A DNA stretch of 64,000 nt from Solitalea lacus (GCF_022014595.1 NZ_CP091740.1:2282200-2346199), one strand, 5' to 3'. Counted from the stretch's first letter, positions 43,983-53,164 are shown. The notes: generated by a model from the sequence alone, not told the origin. Numbers and translations: made by a program.

Positions 43983-44582
43983 TTACATTACTGGGTGCTT
44001 CTTAACATTAAATCTCCGTTTAATGTTTTCGGCATCCCTTTTAATAGAATCTTTAGTTAATTGTCGTTCTTTAAGCTGTTTTTTAAGCTTAATAGAATCC
44101 TTTTTAATTGAATCAAGTTTTAAATCAACAGCAGGTTTCATGTCTTTACGATCTTCTTTTACCAATTTGGTTTGTCGTTTTGAGAGACTGTCGATCATTT
44201 GCTCATACATATTGTCGAGCAATTCAGGTTCGCTTAAATAATATTCTAAACTACTTCTTAATTGGGCTGTATCAATTTTATACTTTTTAAAGATGAACTG
44301 ATAGGAAGCTTTGGTTACCCTTTTGGCAGAATCAGAATTTGAAATTCTAAATGACCTCGACTCAACCAAATGCATATCCATCAGAATATTTTTCATTTTT
44401 TCCTTTGGAATTAAATCAGAAGGTTTGTTTTTGTTTGAGCAGCTCCAGATTGTAAGAATCAATAGCAAACCTGAACCAAGCTTAACTAAATTAACCTGAA
44501 AAGGGGTTATAAAGTTTACTTTCTTTTTTAACGATATACCCAATGATGTTGAACAAGCACTTTCCATATTGTAAATTTGCAA
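43983..44582 (-). CDS. DUF4296-family lipoprotein
   Basis: A 199-residue protein of the DUF4296 family (PKEKMKNILMDMHLVESR, KYKIDTAQLRSSLEYYL), unknown in function. A hydrophobic stretch ends in IWSC, a good lipobox, but at about residue 48 it is unusually deep; no in-frame ATG, GTG or TTG brings it closer, so the signal has a long N-region or the start is non-standard. The C-terminal third is highly charged and helical (KLDSIKKDSIKLKKQLKERQ). It precedes mutS2 by 11 bases. Confidence 0.75.
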   Translation of the reverse strand: MQIYNMESACSTSLGISLKKKVNFITPFQVNLVKLGSGLLLILTIWSCSNKNKPSDLIPKEKMKNILMDMHLVESRSFRISNSDSAKRVTKASYQFIFKKYKIDTAQLRSSLEYYLSEPELLDNMYEQMIDSLSKRQTKLVKEDRKDMKPAVDLKLDSIKKDSIKLKKQLKERQLTKDSIKRDAENIKRRFNVKKHPVM

Positions 44583-44649
44583 ACCATCAAAAAAACAGCC
44601 GTCATTCGGAAATGTTTTTTGATTTTATGAATCCGTAAAATTATATATA

Positions 44650-45348
44650 ATGAGCATCTCTGCCAACATCAACGACTTTAAAAAGCAATTAGGCGCTGTA
44701 AATGTCAAACTAATAGCTGTTTCTAAAACGCAGCCAATTGAAAAAATACAGGAAGCTTATGATGCGGGCCAAAAAATATTTGGTGAAAATCAGGTGCAGG
44801 AAATGGTTGAAAAACACGAATTGCTGCCAAGAGATATTGAATGGCACTTAATTGGACATCTTCAAACCAATAAAGTGAAGTACATTGCCCCGTTTGTAAA
44901 TCTAATTCATTCGGTTGACAGTTTGAAACTTTTGCAAGAGATTAATAAGCAAGCCCAAAAGAATAACCGAGTAATTGATTGTTTATTTCAGGTTTATATT
45001 GCTGATGAAGAAACAAAATACGGCTTGGGTTATGATGAGCTGATTGAATTGCTGCGGTCGGATGAATACGCTCAACTAAAAAACATACGCATGGTAGGAG
45101 TGATGGGAATTGCAACCAACACCAATAATCAAAAGCAAATCAAAGAGGAGTTTTATGAATTAGCCACTCTTTTTAAAGGGCTAAAACAAGCTTTTTTTAG
45201 AGACAAACCCGAGTTTGCAGAAATTTCAATGGGCATGTCAGGCGATTACCTTACTGCAATTGAGCAGGGTAGTACAATGATAAGGGTTGGTAGCGCCATT
45301 TTTGGTGAGCGCAGTAAGAAGCCTCTTACCGGGCAGAATAATAATTAA
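44650..45348 (+). CDS. YggS/PROSC-family PLP homeostasis protein
   Basis: A 232-residue PLP-binding alpha/beta-barrel protein that keeps free pyridoxal phosphate in balance. PLP-binding Lys26 is in LIAVSKTQP; IFGENQVQE, WHLIGHLQTNKVKY and the phosphate-binding GMSGDYLTAIEQGSTMIRVGSAIFG are intact. Length is normal. TAaaTTTG at 44572-44579 could be its -7 element. The GNAT gene follows after 28 bases. Confidence 0.93.
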   Translation: MSISANINDFKKQLGAVNVKLIAVSKTQPIEKIQEAYDAGQKIFGENQVQEMVEKHELLPRDIEWHLIGHLQTNKVKYIAPFVNLIHSVDSLKLLQEINKQAQKNNRVIDCLFQVYIADEETKYGLGYDELIELLRSDEYAQLKNIRMVGVMGIATNTNNQKQIKEEFYELATLFKGLKQAFFRDKPEFAEISMGMSGDYLTAIEQGSTMIRVGSAIFGERSKKPLTGQNNN

Positions 45349-45376
45349 TTTGGGACCTCATATATATATATCAATA

Positions 45377-45832
45377 ATGTCAATAATAATACGTGAAGCT
45401 CTTATAACTGATTGTCCTCGTTTACTTGAACTAGTTAAAGAACTTGCTGTCTATGAAAAAGCTCCAGATCAGGTAACTGTAACTCTTGCTCATTTTGAGG
45501 AGACTGGTTTTGGACCTAACCCTGTTTGGAAAGCTTTTGTTGCAGACCGGGATGGAATGGTTGTTGGTTTTGCTTTGTACTATGTCCGTTATTCAACCTG
45601 GAAAGGTGCCCGCATGTATTTGGAAGACGTTTTGGTAACTGAAAAGATGCGTGGCAATGGAATTGGTAAACTTTTATTTGACAGGTTGATCGTTGAAGCT
45701 AAGGAAAAGGCTTTTAATGGAATAGTTTGGCAGGTACTTAACTGGAATGAACCCGCAATTAACTTTTATAAGAAATATAATACTGCTTTTGACCCTGAAT
45801 GGATAAATTGCAGCCTGGAAGTAGAATCATAA
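45377..45832 (+). CDS. GNAT N-acetyltransferase, SSAT-like
   Basis: A 151-residue acetyltransferase. The acetyl-CoA loop VTEKMRGNGIGKLLFD is intact. The pattern VKELAVYEKAPDQV, GFALYYVRYSTWKGARMYLEDVLV and WNEPAINFYKKY is close to spermidine/spermine N1-acetyltransferases and their thialysine-acetylating relatives, so a di- or polyamine substrate is a fair guess. The frame is open upstream to 45287, but that would overlap yggS by 62 bases; the ATG at 45377 matches the family start. A (TA)n run just precedes it. Confidence 0.85.
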   Translation: MSIIIREALITDCPRLLELVKELAVYEKAPDQVTVTLAHFEETGFGPNPVWKAFVADRDGMVVGFALYYVRYSTWKGARMYLEDVLVTEKMRGNGIGKLLFDRLIVEAKEKAFNGIVWQVLNWNEPAINFYKKYNTAFDPEWINCSLEVES

Positions 45833-45889
45833 AATTAATCCATTTTTATTCTTTCACTCAGTTTTTTAAATAAAACAAAATAGTCTTAA

Positions 45890-47161
45890 ATGCAAATATT
45901 CAAATTTGGCGGAGCATCGGTAAAAGATGCAAACGGAGTAAGAAACCTTAGTAAAATTGTAAAAGAATATGGCCCCAAGGAATTGTTGATAGTTGTTTCT
46001 GCAATGGGAAAAACAACTGATGCTTTAGAACGTTTAACTAAAGCATTTTTTAATAAGGCAGATGAAACACATGCTATTTTTGAAGAAATTAAGAAATATC
46101 ATTTTGATATAATTAAGGGGTTATTTGACGGAAAATGTCTTGAGAAAGTAACTGATGAAATTTCAAATACATTTGTTGAGATTGACTGGATTATAGAAGA
46201 TGAACCACATGATGATTTTGATTATGTGTATGATCAGATTGTTTCAATCGGGGAAGTTGTTTCAACTAAAATTGTAGCTGCTTATCTCAATGCAACGGAA
46301 TTAAATACAAAGTGGGTTGATGCACGTAGTTATATTCAAACAGATAATACTTATCGTGAAGGTAAGGTTGACTGGGCTTTATCAACTTCATTGATTAAAG
46401 AACAATTACCCAATATATTAAAAGATTATACTGTTGTAACTCAGGGTTTTATAGGAGGGACTTCTGAGAATTTTACTACAACATTAGGCAGGGAGGGGTC
46501 TGATTACAGCGCAGCTATTTTTGCTTATGGATTAGATGCAGAGAGAATGACCATTTGGAAAGACGTTCCCGGGGTCTTAAATGCGGATCCTAAGTGGTTT
46601 GACAATACCCAAAAACTTGATCAGCTTTCTTATTTGGATGCAATTGAATTGGCTTATTATGGCGCTACTGTTATTCACCCTAAGACCATTAAGCCGCTTC
46701 AAAATAAACAAATTCCGTTGCATGTTCGATCATTTATTAAGCCGGGAGAAAGTGGAACGATTATTAGCAATGAGTTGCCTGAAACCCTAATTCCGTCATT
46801 TATCTTTAAAGTAAAGCAGGTTCTGATTTCAATTTCCCCACTTGATTTTTCGTTTATTGTTGAAGAAAACCTCAGCGATATATTTGAGCTATTTCATGCA
46901 ACCGGAGTTAAAATAAACACTATGCATAATTCGGCAATTAGTTTTTCAGTGAGTGTTGATTTTGATGAGCGTAAAACTCTAGGGTTGATTGAATCCTTGA
47001 AGAAAAACTATAAGGTAAAATACAATGATAATCTAGAACTGATCACCATTCGACATTATAACCAAGAAACAATAGACAGGGTTCTTATCAATAAAGATGT
47101 ATTATTGGAGGTGAGAAGCAGACATACCATTCAAATGGTTGTTAAAGATTTAGGAAACTAA
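45890..47161 (+). CDS. lysC: Aspartate kinase (monofunctional)
   Basis: This enzyme phosphorylates aspartate, the entry to lysine, threonine and methionine synthesis. The 423-residue protein starts MQIFKFGGASVKDANGV; VSAMGKTTDAL, TLGREGSDYSAA and WKDVPGVLNADP are conserved active-site segments. C-terminal ACT domains (about 280-423) suggest feedback control, although the first is degenerate. No homoserine dehydrogenase is fused, unlike ThrA. It stands alone, ended by a bidirectional terminator. Confidence 0.92.
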   Translation: MQIFKFGGASVKDANGVRNLSKIVKEYGPKELLIVVSAMGKTTDALERLTKAFFNKADETHAIFEEIKKYHFDIIKGLFDGKCLEKVTDEISNTFVEIDWIIEDEPHDDFDYVYDQIVSIGEVVSTKIVAAYLNATELNTKWVDARSYIQTDNTYREGKVDWALSTSLIKEQLPNILKDYTVVTQGFIGGTSENFTTTLGREGSDYSAAIFAYGLDAERMTIWKDVPGVLNADPKWFDNTQKLDQLSYLDAIELAYYGATVIHPKTIKPLQNKQIPLHVRSFIKPGESGTIISNELPETLIPSFIFKVKQVLISISPLDFSFIVEENLSDIFELFHATGVKINTMHNSAISFSVSVDFDERKTLGLIESLKKNYKVKYNDNLELITIRHYNQETIDRVLINKDVLLEVRSRHTIQMVVKDLGN

Positions 47162-47163
47162 AC

Positions 47164-47204
47164 AAAAGACAGGTCCTTTCGTAACAGAAGGGACCTGTCT
47201 TTTA
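47164..47204. terminator. Bidirectional terminator
   Basis: AAAAGACAGGTCC (47164-47176) and GGACCTGTCTTTT (47191-47203) form a 13-bp stem between the aspartate kinase gene (+) and the DUF6048 gene (-). Confidence 0.87.
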
Positions 47205-47213
47205 GATTCATTA

Positions 47214-47957
47214 TTACTTTTTTCGGTTCTTTTTAGGAAGAGGTACATTATGCTGAATTTTTCCCAATGGCAACATGTAACTCAAAGTATAATTGAAATT
47301 GAACATGAAGTTACGCTTAAAACCAAGTCCAGGGATATAAAGATTATCAAATCCTTCCGGTTTATTATTTACAATTGGAAATGCTCCTCGAACTGTGTAA
47401 CCCATTAAAAAGTTCTTAAACAATTCCATTCTTACACCAAAAAGGAACTCTAAACTGTAAACGCTGGTGTTTTCAACCGAAAAAGAACCGTTTGATTGGG
47501 CAGGCCAGCTAGGTTGATTAATAGTATAATTATTTACATCAGTCGATAGATTACTAAAAACTGCTCTTGCTCCCAAGAATACTGAATTATTGGTCGGTTT
47601 TTCAAATTTTACAATATTAAGGTTGCCACCAAGCTTTAAATATGGCCCTTTAGTTTGATACGATAAGTAATCGTTAATGTGGGTAGCATCGGCATAACCG
47701 ACTTCACCGGCAAGGAACCATTTGTTATTTAACCTATAATCTGCAACAACTTCAAATGCTTTAATATCATTGTCAAAAGCATAACGAATAGGATAACTTA
47801 TATCAATTCCAAACGAAAAGGAAGGAGGAAGTTTATAAGTCAACGTGTCATTATTAGGAACTCTAGTTTTAATAGCATCCTGAGCTATGCTGGTTTTTTC
47901 AAAAAATAAACAAGTACTAATACAAAAAATAAATCCTAAGAGTAGTCGATGCTTCAT
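47214..47957 (-). CDS. DUF6048-like outer-membrane beta-barrel protein
   Basis: A 247-residue exported protein: signal peptide (about 1-26, ending SIAQ), then amphipathic strands typical of a small outer-membrane barrel (FSFGIDISYPIRYAF, FLAGEVGYADATH, YLKLGGNLNIVKF, FLFGVRMELF, FNFNYTLSYMLPLG). The frame is open to 48068, but the ATG at 47957 gives the clean signal peptide. It overlaps the preceding DUF6452 gene by 41 bases in another frame, so the two are coupled. Function unknown. Confidence 0.78.
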   Translation of the reverse strand: MKHRLLLGFIFCISTCLFFEKTSIAQDAIKTRVPNNDTLTYKLPPSFSFGIDISYPIRYAFDNDIKAFEVVADYRLNNKWFLAGEVGYADATHINDYLSYQTKGPYLKLGGNLNIVKFEKPTNNSVFLGARAVFSNLSTDVNNYTINQPSWPAQSNGSFSVENTSVYSLEFLFGVRMELFKNFLMGYTVRGAFPIVNNKPEGFDNLYIPGLGFKRNFMFNFNYTLSYMLPLGKIQHNVPLPKKNRKK

Positions 47958-48465
47958 TAACAATGTCCTTTTGTAATTGTGAGTAGTTCTTGATACGATT
48001 TTTTGAAGTGGTAATTTCAGCGTTCGGAAACACATTTTTAAACCCACATTCTTGCGAGACAAATTCACGCTTTAGTTCATATTTTGCTTTCAGAGTATCT
48101 CTTTTTAAGGTGCTAGGCGCTGTTGAAGTGGCCTTACTTTTCATAACCAAAACGTAATCAGAAGCAGTAGCATCAAAGTTGACAGGCAATATAAATTTTT
48201 GAACATTGGTTTGTTTTTTTAACGCACTATCAACTGCTCCAATACCATAAATAGTTAGGGTGTCTGGAAGAAAGTATTTAAAAGTGTCTCTTTTTCCGGG
48301 TTGTTTAGGCAATGCTGTATCAGAATAAAATTCAACAACCATTCCAGGGCTAGGAGTTGTATCACTGCAGATTTTATCTTGCGTACACGAAATTATACTA
48401 AATAAAATTGCTAGAATAAGATAAATAGTAATGTGCTTCATCAAAGAAGTTAGATTATACTTCAA
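47917..48465 (-). CDS. DUF6452-like lipoprotein
   Basis: A protein of 182 residues (174 if it starts at the second ATG, 48441, which gives the more usual MKHITIYLILAILFSIISC signal). Lipobox IISC is followed by a mature part of beta strands with DTLTIYGIGAVDSAL and FILPVNFDATASDYVLV, as in DUF6452. It pairs with DUF6048 in many Bacteroidota, suggesting a joint envelope role that is not known. The last 41 bases overlap the next gene. Confidence 0.75.
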   Translation of the reverse strand: MKYNLTSLMKHITIYLILAILFSIISCTQDKICSDTTPSPGMVVEFYSDTALPKQPGKRDTFKYFLPDTLTIYGIGAVDSALKKQTNVQKFILPVNFDATASDYVLVMKSKATSTAPSTLKRDTLKAKYELKREFVSQECGFKNVFPNAEITTSKNRIKNYSQLQKDIVNEASTTLRIYFLY

Positions 48466-48637
48466 ACATAGGAAATTTAAGGTATATCGTTGGTGTTAAA
48501 GCAAAAAAAGGCTTTAAAACAAAGTAGAGGATGAGAAAAATGAATCTGTTATTGGAATAAAAAAATGAGGTTTAGTGATAAATTGTATTGATTTTCATTA
48601 AATTAAATAATGATTAGGGTTAATTAACACATGTTCC

Positions 48638-49678
48638 ATGCATTCATCCAATACTAATACATCTACTATACTGAAATACTTGCAGATAAGTGTATTAGTG
48701 GGTTTGATACTTTATTTAGGAAAAGCACTGTTTATACCGCTGTGCTTCGGGTTGTTAATTGCCCTCATTTTACTTCCAGTTTGTCGCCTGTTAGAAGAAA
48801 GACACTGGCCAAGAAGCTTGGCAATCGCTTTATCACTTCTAATTTTATTCATTTTGTCAAGCATGTTAGTATGGATATTGGTTTTGGAAGCTCAGGCATT
48901 TAATGAATCACTACCGGCATTTATGGAAAAAATGGAATCGCTTGTTAACGAGGTGCAACAATGGTTAGTTATTCATTGGGGCATTACTCTTGATATGCAA
49001 AGTAACTGGCTGGAGAATATGATGGATAATATCAGCAAAAACGTTGGGTCATTTTTAAGCGGAACAATTTCTTCAACTTTAGGAATGTTTTTTTCGATGT
49101 TCATTACTCCGGTGTTTACGGCTTTGTTTCTATACAACCGAGCTACCTTCGTTAAAGCGCTTGAGCTATTGACAGGTGATGTATTCAAAGAAAAGCTCTA
49201 CTTTATTCTAGATAGCACAATTAAAACTTATTTTAATTATGTAAAAGGAATGATTGTAGTTTATATAATTGTGGGGGTATTGAACAGTATTGGTTTATTA
49301 CTACTTGGCATAGAACATGCAATTCTTTTTGGTATGCTTACTGCAATTATGACCATTATACCTTATGTTGGGATAATTATAAGTTCATTATTGCCAATTT
49401 CAATAGCTTGGTTAAGCACTGATTCCATTTGGTATCCAATAGGTGTGATTGCCATTTTTTCATTTGTACAATACCTTGAAGCTAACTTGATATTTCCGAT
49501 GGTAGTAGGGGCCCAATTAAAGATAAATACTTGGGCTTCATTAATTGCAATTATTATTGGAGGAATTATTTGGGGTGCCTCAGGTATGGTATTATCACTG
49601 CCAATTCTTGGAATTTTAAAGTTAGTTAGTGATCATATTGAAGAATGGAAACCCTTTAATGTTTTGATAAGTAAGTAG
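48638..49678 (+). CDS. AI-2E family transporter (TqsA/PerM-like)
   Basis: A 346-residue inner-membrane protein with about eight helices and an extended cytoplasmic or periplasmic helical region near 90-150. The family signature is visible in the second half (KGMIVVYIIVGVLNSIGLLLLGIEHAILFG, TIIPYVGIIISSLLPI, NLIFPMVVGAQLKINTWASLIAIIIGG). Some members export autoinducer-2, others act as Na+/H+ antiporters, so the substrate is open. The 172 bases upstream hold no clear promoter element or RNA. Confidence 0.87.
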   Translation: MHSSNTNTSTILKYLQISVLVGLILYLGKALFIPLCFGLLIALILLPVCRLLEERHWPRSLAIALSLLILFILSSMLVWILVLEAQAFNESLPAFMEKMESLVNEVQQWLVIHWGITLDMQSNWLENMMDNISKNVGSFLSGTISSTLGMFFSMFITPVFTALFLYNRATFVKALELLTGDVFKEKLYFILDSTIKTYFNYVKGMIVVYIIVGVLNSIGLLLLGIEHAILFGMLTAIMTIIPYVGIIISSLLPISIAWLSTDSIWYPIGVIAIFSFVQYLEANLIFPMVVGAQLKINTWASLIAIIIGGIIWGASGMVLSLPILGILKLVSDHIEEWKPFNVLISK

Positions 49679-49804
49679 ACAATTTTTGTTATTGATAGAT
49701 TATCTGTCGTAAGCAATACCTTAGTTTGCCGTATCTGCACCCTGTGGTTTGGTTCACGGGTGTTTAAATTAGCTATTGATTAACAAATTCAAATCGAAAT
49801 AATT

Positions 49805-50317
49805 ATGGAAACTTTATCAGTTAAAGATAGCCGCATGTATGCCATTATTTCTTTGTATGACATACATACTAAACTCTATCGGAACGTTATTGAAGGTATT
49901 TCCGACAACGATGCGCACAACAGGTTAAACACCAAAGCAAATCATGTAGCTTGGCTAGCCGGAAGTTTGGTAAATGAAAGATTAGAGATGGTTAATTTAT
50001 TTAGTGGAGATAGTGAAAAGAAGCTAATTACTAAGGCTTCATACAAACTATTTGAGGGCTATAAAGGAATTCAGGATAATGAAATTTATCCTACATTAAG
50101 TGATTATCGTCAAGATTGGGAAACCGTAACTCCTGTTTTGAAGGATTTACTGGAAAATATTTCTACGGAAAAATTGAACAGCTTGTTTGAGATGCCTGAA
50201 ATGACAATACCTTATTATGAACTTATTACGTATATGGCTCATCGTGAAGCATATTGCATTGGCCAAATTGGATTATGGCGCAGACTTCTAAATTATGCTC
50301 CTATGAAATACCAATAA
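49805..50317 (+). CDS. DinB-superfamily protein
   Basis: A 170-residue four-helix protein of the DinB/YfiT type. Possible metal ligands are the His of NHVAWLAGSLVNERLEM and the His of YMAHREAYCIGQIGLWRRLL. Such proteins act as thiol-dependent transferases or hydrolases in several pathways; the substrate here is not evident. It lies 64 bases before nth, with no terminator between, so the two may be cotranscribed. Confidence 0.78.
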   Translation: METLSVKDSRMYAIISLYDIHTKLYRNVIEGISDNDAHNRLNTKANHVAWLAGSLVNERLEMVNLFSGDSEKKLITKASYKLFEGYKGIQDNEIYPTLSDYRQDWETVTPVLKDLLENISTEKLNSLFEMPEMTIPYYELITYMAHREAYCIGQIGLWRRLLNYAPMKYQ

Positions 50318-50381
50318 GCAACCAATATTTAAAATTCGTTTCTTAGTTTAGAGGTGAATTCTTTTAGCATATATTACCACT

Positions 50382-51011
50382 ATGTCAGCAAATATCGACT
50401 GGGTTGAGGCGATTAAACCTTTAATCAATAAATACAAAAACAAACAACATCCACTTGAATATAAAAACATCTATCAGTTAGTGGTAATGGTTGTTCTATC
50501 TGCGCAAGACTCCGATAGGAATATCAATAATATTGCTCCAAAGCTATTTGAGGCTTTTCCTGATATGCAATCTTTATCAAGAGCCAATGCCGATGCATTG
50601 TTTCCATTTATCAGCGGGGTGCGCAATTTTGGCAATAAAACTAAATGGTTAATGGAACTTTCTCAGCTTATTAAAGAGGATAATAATATTCCATTAACCC
50701 TTGAGGAGTTGGTAAAATTGCCAGGAATTGGACGAAAATCTGCAAACGTAATATTGAGAGAAGCTGGCAAACCGGCTGAAGGTGTAATAGTTGATTTGCA
50801 TGTTGTTCGAGTTGCGCCAAGGTTAGGAATTGCTTCAGGGACTGATCCAAAGAAAATTGAAAAGCAAATAATGGATACTCTTCCGGTTGAACTTTGGGAT
50901 GCAGGGATGGCTATTTCTTTTTTAGGTAGAGAGTTATGTCGTCCTACTAATCCTAAATGTGAGCAGTGCCTAATGAACCCGGTTTGTAATTATTATAAAA
51001 ACAACAGGTGA
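50382..51011 (+). CDS. nth: Endonuclease III-type DNA glycosylase/AP lyase
   Basis: A 209-residue base-excision repair enzyme for oxidised pyrimidines. The helix-hairpin-helix LPGIGRKSANV carries catalytic Lys119, and Asp138 lies in VIVDLHVVR. The C-terminal [4Fe-4S] loop has four Cys (LCRPTNPKCEQCLMNPVC). All catalytic features are intact. Bacteroidota often carry two Nth-like proteins; this one is slightly shorter than E. coli Nth. Confidence 0.93.
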   Translation: MSANIDWVEAIKPLINKYKNKQHPLEYKNIYQLVVMVVLSAQDSDRNINNIAPKLFEAFPDMQSLSRANADALFPFISGVRNFGNKTKWLMELSQLIKEDNNIPLTLEELVKLPGIGRKSANVILREAGKPAEGVIVDLHVVRVAPRLGIASGTDPKKIEKQIMDTLPVELWDAGMAISFLGRELCRPTNPKCEQCLMNPVCNYYKNNR

Positions 51012-51076
51012 GCGTAGCACATGGTTTCACTATAGTCATGTTTGAGGCAACATTGCATTACTTTATTTAAACATTA

Positions 51077-51664
51077 ATGACTGAACTTACCCAGTATATT
51101 AAAAACATTATTTTAAGTCAGCAAGTAAATTTATCGGAAGAAGCTTGGAAGGATATTCAGGGAATTTGGAAAGTTGAAAACGTAAAACGGAAAACAATTT
51201 TATCAGAAGCTGGAGAAACGGAACGTAACCTTTATTTCGTAACAGAAGGTGTTCAGCGGGTATTTTATCTCGATGAGCAAAACAGGGAGGCAACATTGGT
51301 TTTTACTTATCCTTATTCCTTTGCCGGCGTTTTGGATTCATTCTTGCTTCAATCGCCATCAAAATACTATTTTGAAACTATAACTGCTTCAGTGTTATTA
51401 AAAACAACGTATGAACAATTTCAGGCGGTTCAAAAGAAGCATCCAGCCTTTGAAATGTTCAATCAAAAAGCTGTTCACTATGTTTTAAGTGGATTACTGG
51501 AACGAATGGTTGAGCTTCAGAGTTTCTCTTCAGAGGAAAAGTTTAAAAAACTACTTAATCGGAGTCCTCATGTCTTAAAGCACGTCCCTCATAAATATCT
51601 TGCCAATTACTTAGGCATCGATCCAACCAATTTTAGTAAACTAATGAATACGGTCAAAATTTAA
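51077..51664 (+). CDS. Crp/Fnr-family transcriptional regulator
   Basis: A 195-residue protein. A cyclic-nucleotide-binding-fold domain (about 20-120: GETERNLYFVTEGVQRVFYLDEQNREATLVFTYPYSFAG) is followed by a dimerisation helix and a short C-terminal HTH (VPHKYLANYLGIDPTNFSKLMNT). The Arg of the cAMP phosphate cassette is not obvious, so the effector may be different or absent, as usual in this Bacteroidota group. No target can be named. Confidence 0.83.
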   Translation: MTELTQYIKNIILSQQVNLSEEAWKDIQGIWKVENVKRKTILSEAGETERNLYFVTEGVQRVFYLDEQNREATLVFTYPYSFAGVLDSFLLQSPSKYYFETITASVLLKTTYEQFQAVQKKHPAFEMFNQKAVHYVLSGLLERMVELQSFSSEEKFKKLLNRSPHVLKHVPHKYLANYLGIDPTNFSKLMNTVKI

Positions 51665-51695
51665 GATAAGTCCAATTGAATCTTAGAGTGGAAAT

Positions 51696-53102
51696 TTAAT
51701 ATAACCACCATTCGGTTTTAATGCCAATGTAATGTCCCCAGCTTTTATTACCGATCTGTTGCAAGTAGGGTGAATATAAGTTGTTCTTAGCAAAATCATT
51801 ATAATGTGCTACCGTATAAACCAATCGTAAATGGGGACGCGCCCATGGATCGCGCTTAGCCGTAGGAACGAAAGTGGGAATTATTCCAAATTTTATCATT
51901 TGTGCCGCATCTTGTGTTCCATCTTTTCTTGAGGCGAAACTGATTTCATTCATTAAATGAAACCAATCCTTTAAATAAACAAAAGTTCTAACCCCAACTG
52001 CAAAATCGGTTTTACGATTAAACAGTGATCTTCCCAAATAATCTGGGGCTTTATTGAGACTATCGGCGGCCCCACGGCTTTTGGTATAAAGTCCGTAGCC
52101 GTTAATAGAGAATTTATTTCCCGGATTAAACATAATATGTTCAATAAGTGCCCAAGAATAAGCTTCATGAAAATTATTAGTGCCCAAGTTAGGAGCACCA
52201 TAGGTAAGCCAGGTTTTGGAGCCACCACCGTCGCCTCCATTGGCAATTCTATTTCCATAACGTATGGCAAATTGATTAAAGGAACCTGGGATGGGTGTAT
52301 TCAAAGTTGCGATATGTTTGAGACCGATAACCCAACCATAGTCGGATGGATAGTTTAGTGGTGTTATTTTATCTTCAAGTGTTGCATCAGCTAAATGATG
52401 GTATTCTCCTAACAGCTTAAGTGTATTTTTTTCATTGAGTTTAAATTCATGTTCTCCAATTATGACAGTGCGCTGCCTTAGCCCTAAAGTTGGAGTGCCA
52501 TTTACAATGTTTAAATAGAAATAGGGGGGTAGTGAACTTGTAGTATCTACAGCTCCGGGAAATAACAACGATAGGGAAGTGTTTTTATATTGAATGCCAA
52601 ATCCTTGTGATGAATGGTCGTCGAAATAAAAATGATCGGCAATGTGAATATCATTATAACGCAGTAACCGAGCTCCAATCCATACTGACCATTTGCTTCC
52701 CATAATGTTAGTTGCCTCTGCATACATTTCGGGTAAAGAAAAGGTAATTCCACCAAAGCTCTGACTCGTTACATTTCCCATAAACTGTCCTTGGGTGGTG
52801 TATAATGCTAATCTTGTTTGAATATTTATTTGGGTTTTTTGATCATTAATTTTAGGGGCGAAATGTAGCGCACCAATCATTTCCAAATAATCTTGTTCTT
52901 CCATTCTACCACCGATACTTCCCATTCCGTTTAAATTGAGTGACCTGCCTACATTCCCGGCAATTGCAGGGGAGAATCCAACTCCTATTCTTCCATAGCT
53001 GCCCACTGAAAAATATTTGTTAGTAACTGTTTGGGAAAAGGAGGTATTTGCCAGAAGGGAAAATAAATAGGCAAGCAGAATTTTAGATAGACGTAACTTC
53101 AT
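51696..53102 (-). CDS. LamB-like carbohydrate porin
   Basis: A 468-residue outer-membrane barrel with a signal peptide (1-23, ending SFSQ). It resembles maltoporins: the YGRIGVGFSP start, the segment SKWSVWIGARLLRYNDIHIADHFYFDD (compare LamB [22 protein letters not shown]) and the end GHYIGIKTEWWLY with a terminal aromatic. LamB-type porins pass sugars by diffusion along an aromatic slide, unlike the SusCD systems usual in this phylum. It lies tail-side of the AraC regulator, so it may take up the sugar that regulator senses. A capsule-assembly Wzi-type barrel is the main alternative. Confidence 0.72.
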   Translation of the reverse strand: MKLRLSKILLAYLFSLLANTSFSQTVTNKYFSVGSYGRIGVGFSPAIAGNVGRSLNLNGMGSIGGRMEEQDYLEMIGALHFAPKINDQKTQINIQTRLALYTTQGQFMGNVTSQSFGGITFSLPEMYAEATNIMGSKWSVWIGARLLRYNDIHIADHFYFDDHSSQGFGIQYKNTSLSLLFPGAVDTTSSLPPYFYLNIVNGTPTLGLRQRTVIIGEHEFKLNEKNTLKLLGEYHHLADATLEDKITPLNYPSDYGWVIGLKHIATLNTPIPGSFNQFAIRYGNRIANGGDGGGSKTWLTYGAPNLGTNNFHEAYSWALIEHIMFNPGNKFSINGYGLYTKSRGAADSLNKAPDYLGRSLFNRKTDFAVGVRTFVYLKDWFHLMNEISFASRKDGTQDAAQMIKFGIIPTFVPTAKRDPWARPHLRLVYTVAHYNDFAKNNLYSPYLQQIGNKSWGHYIGIKTEWWLY

Positions 53103-53116
53103 GATAATTTCGATAA

Positions 53117-53164
53117 CTATTAATTAATTAATAATTTATTGAAAATTAGTTAATTAATCAATAG
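53117..53164 (-). promoter_or_regulatory. 48-bp inverted repeat at the porin promoter
   Basis: The arms 53117-53131 (CTATTAATTAATTAA) and 53150-53164 match in 14 of 15 symmetric pairs. The centre holds, on the minus strand, TAatTTTC (53148 to 53141), one base off the -7 consensus, 39 bases before the porin start codon. A repressor or activator dimer site over the promoter is inferred. Confidence 0.5.

Noticed and set aside
44023-44499. Plus-strand ORFs opposite the DUF4296 gene
   Set aside because: They are shadows of a Lys/Asp/Ser-rich coding strand, with low-complexity Leu/Phe/Ser translations.
45355-45371. (TA)n run before the GNAT gene as a promoter or phase-variable repeat
   Set aside because: It is short, does not fit the TAnnTTTG pattern, and lies in an AT-rich spacer where such runs arise easily.
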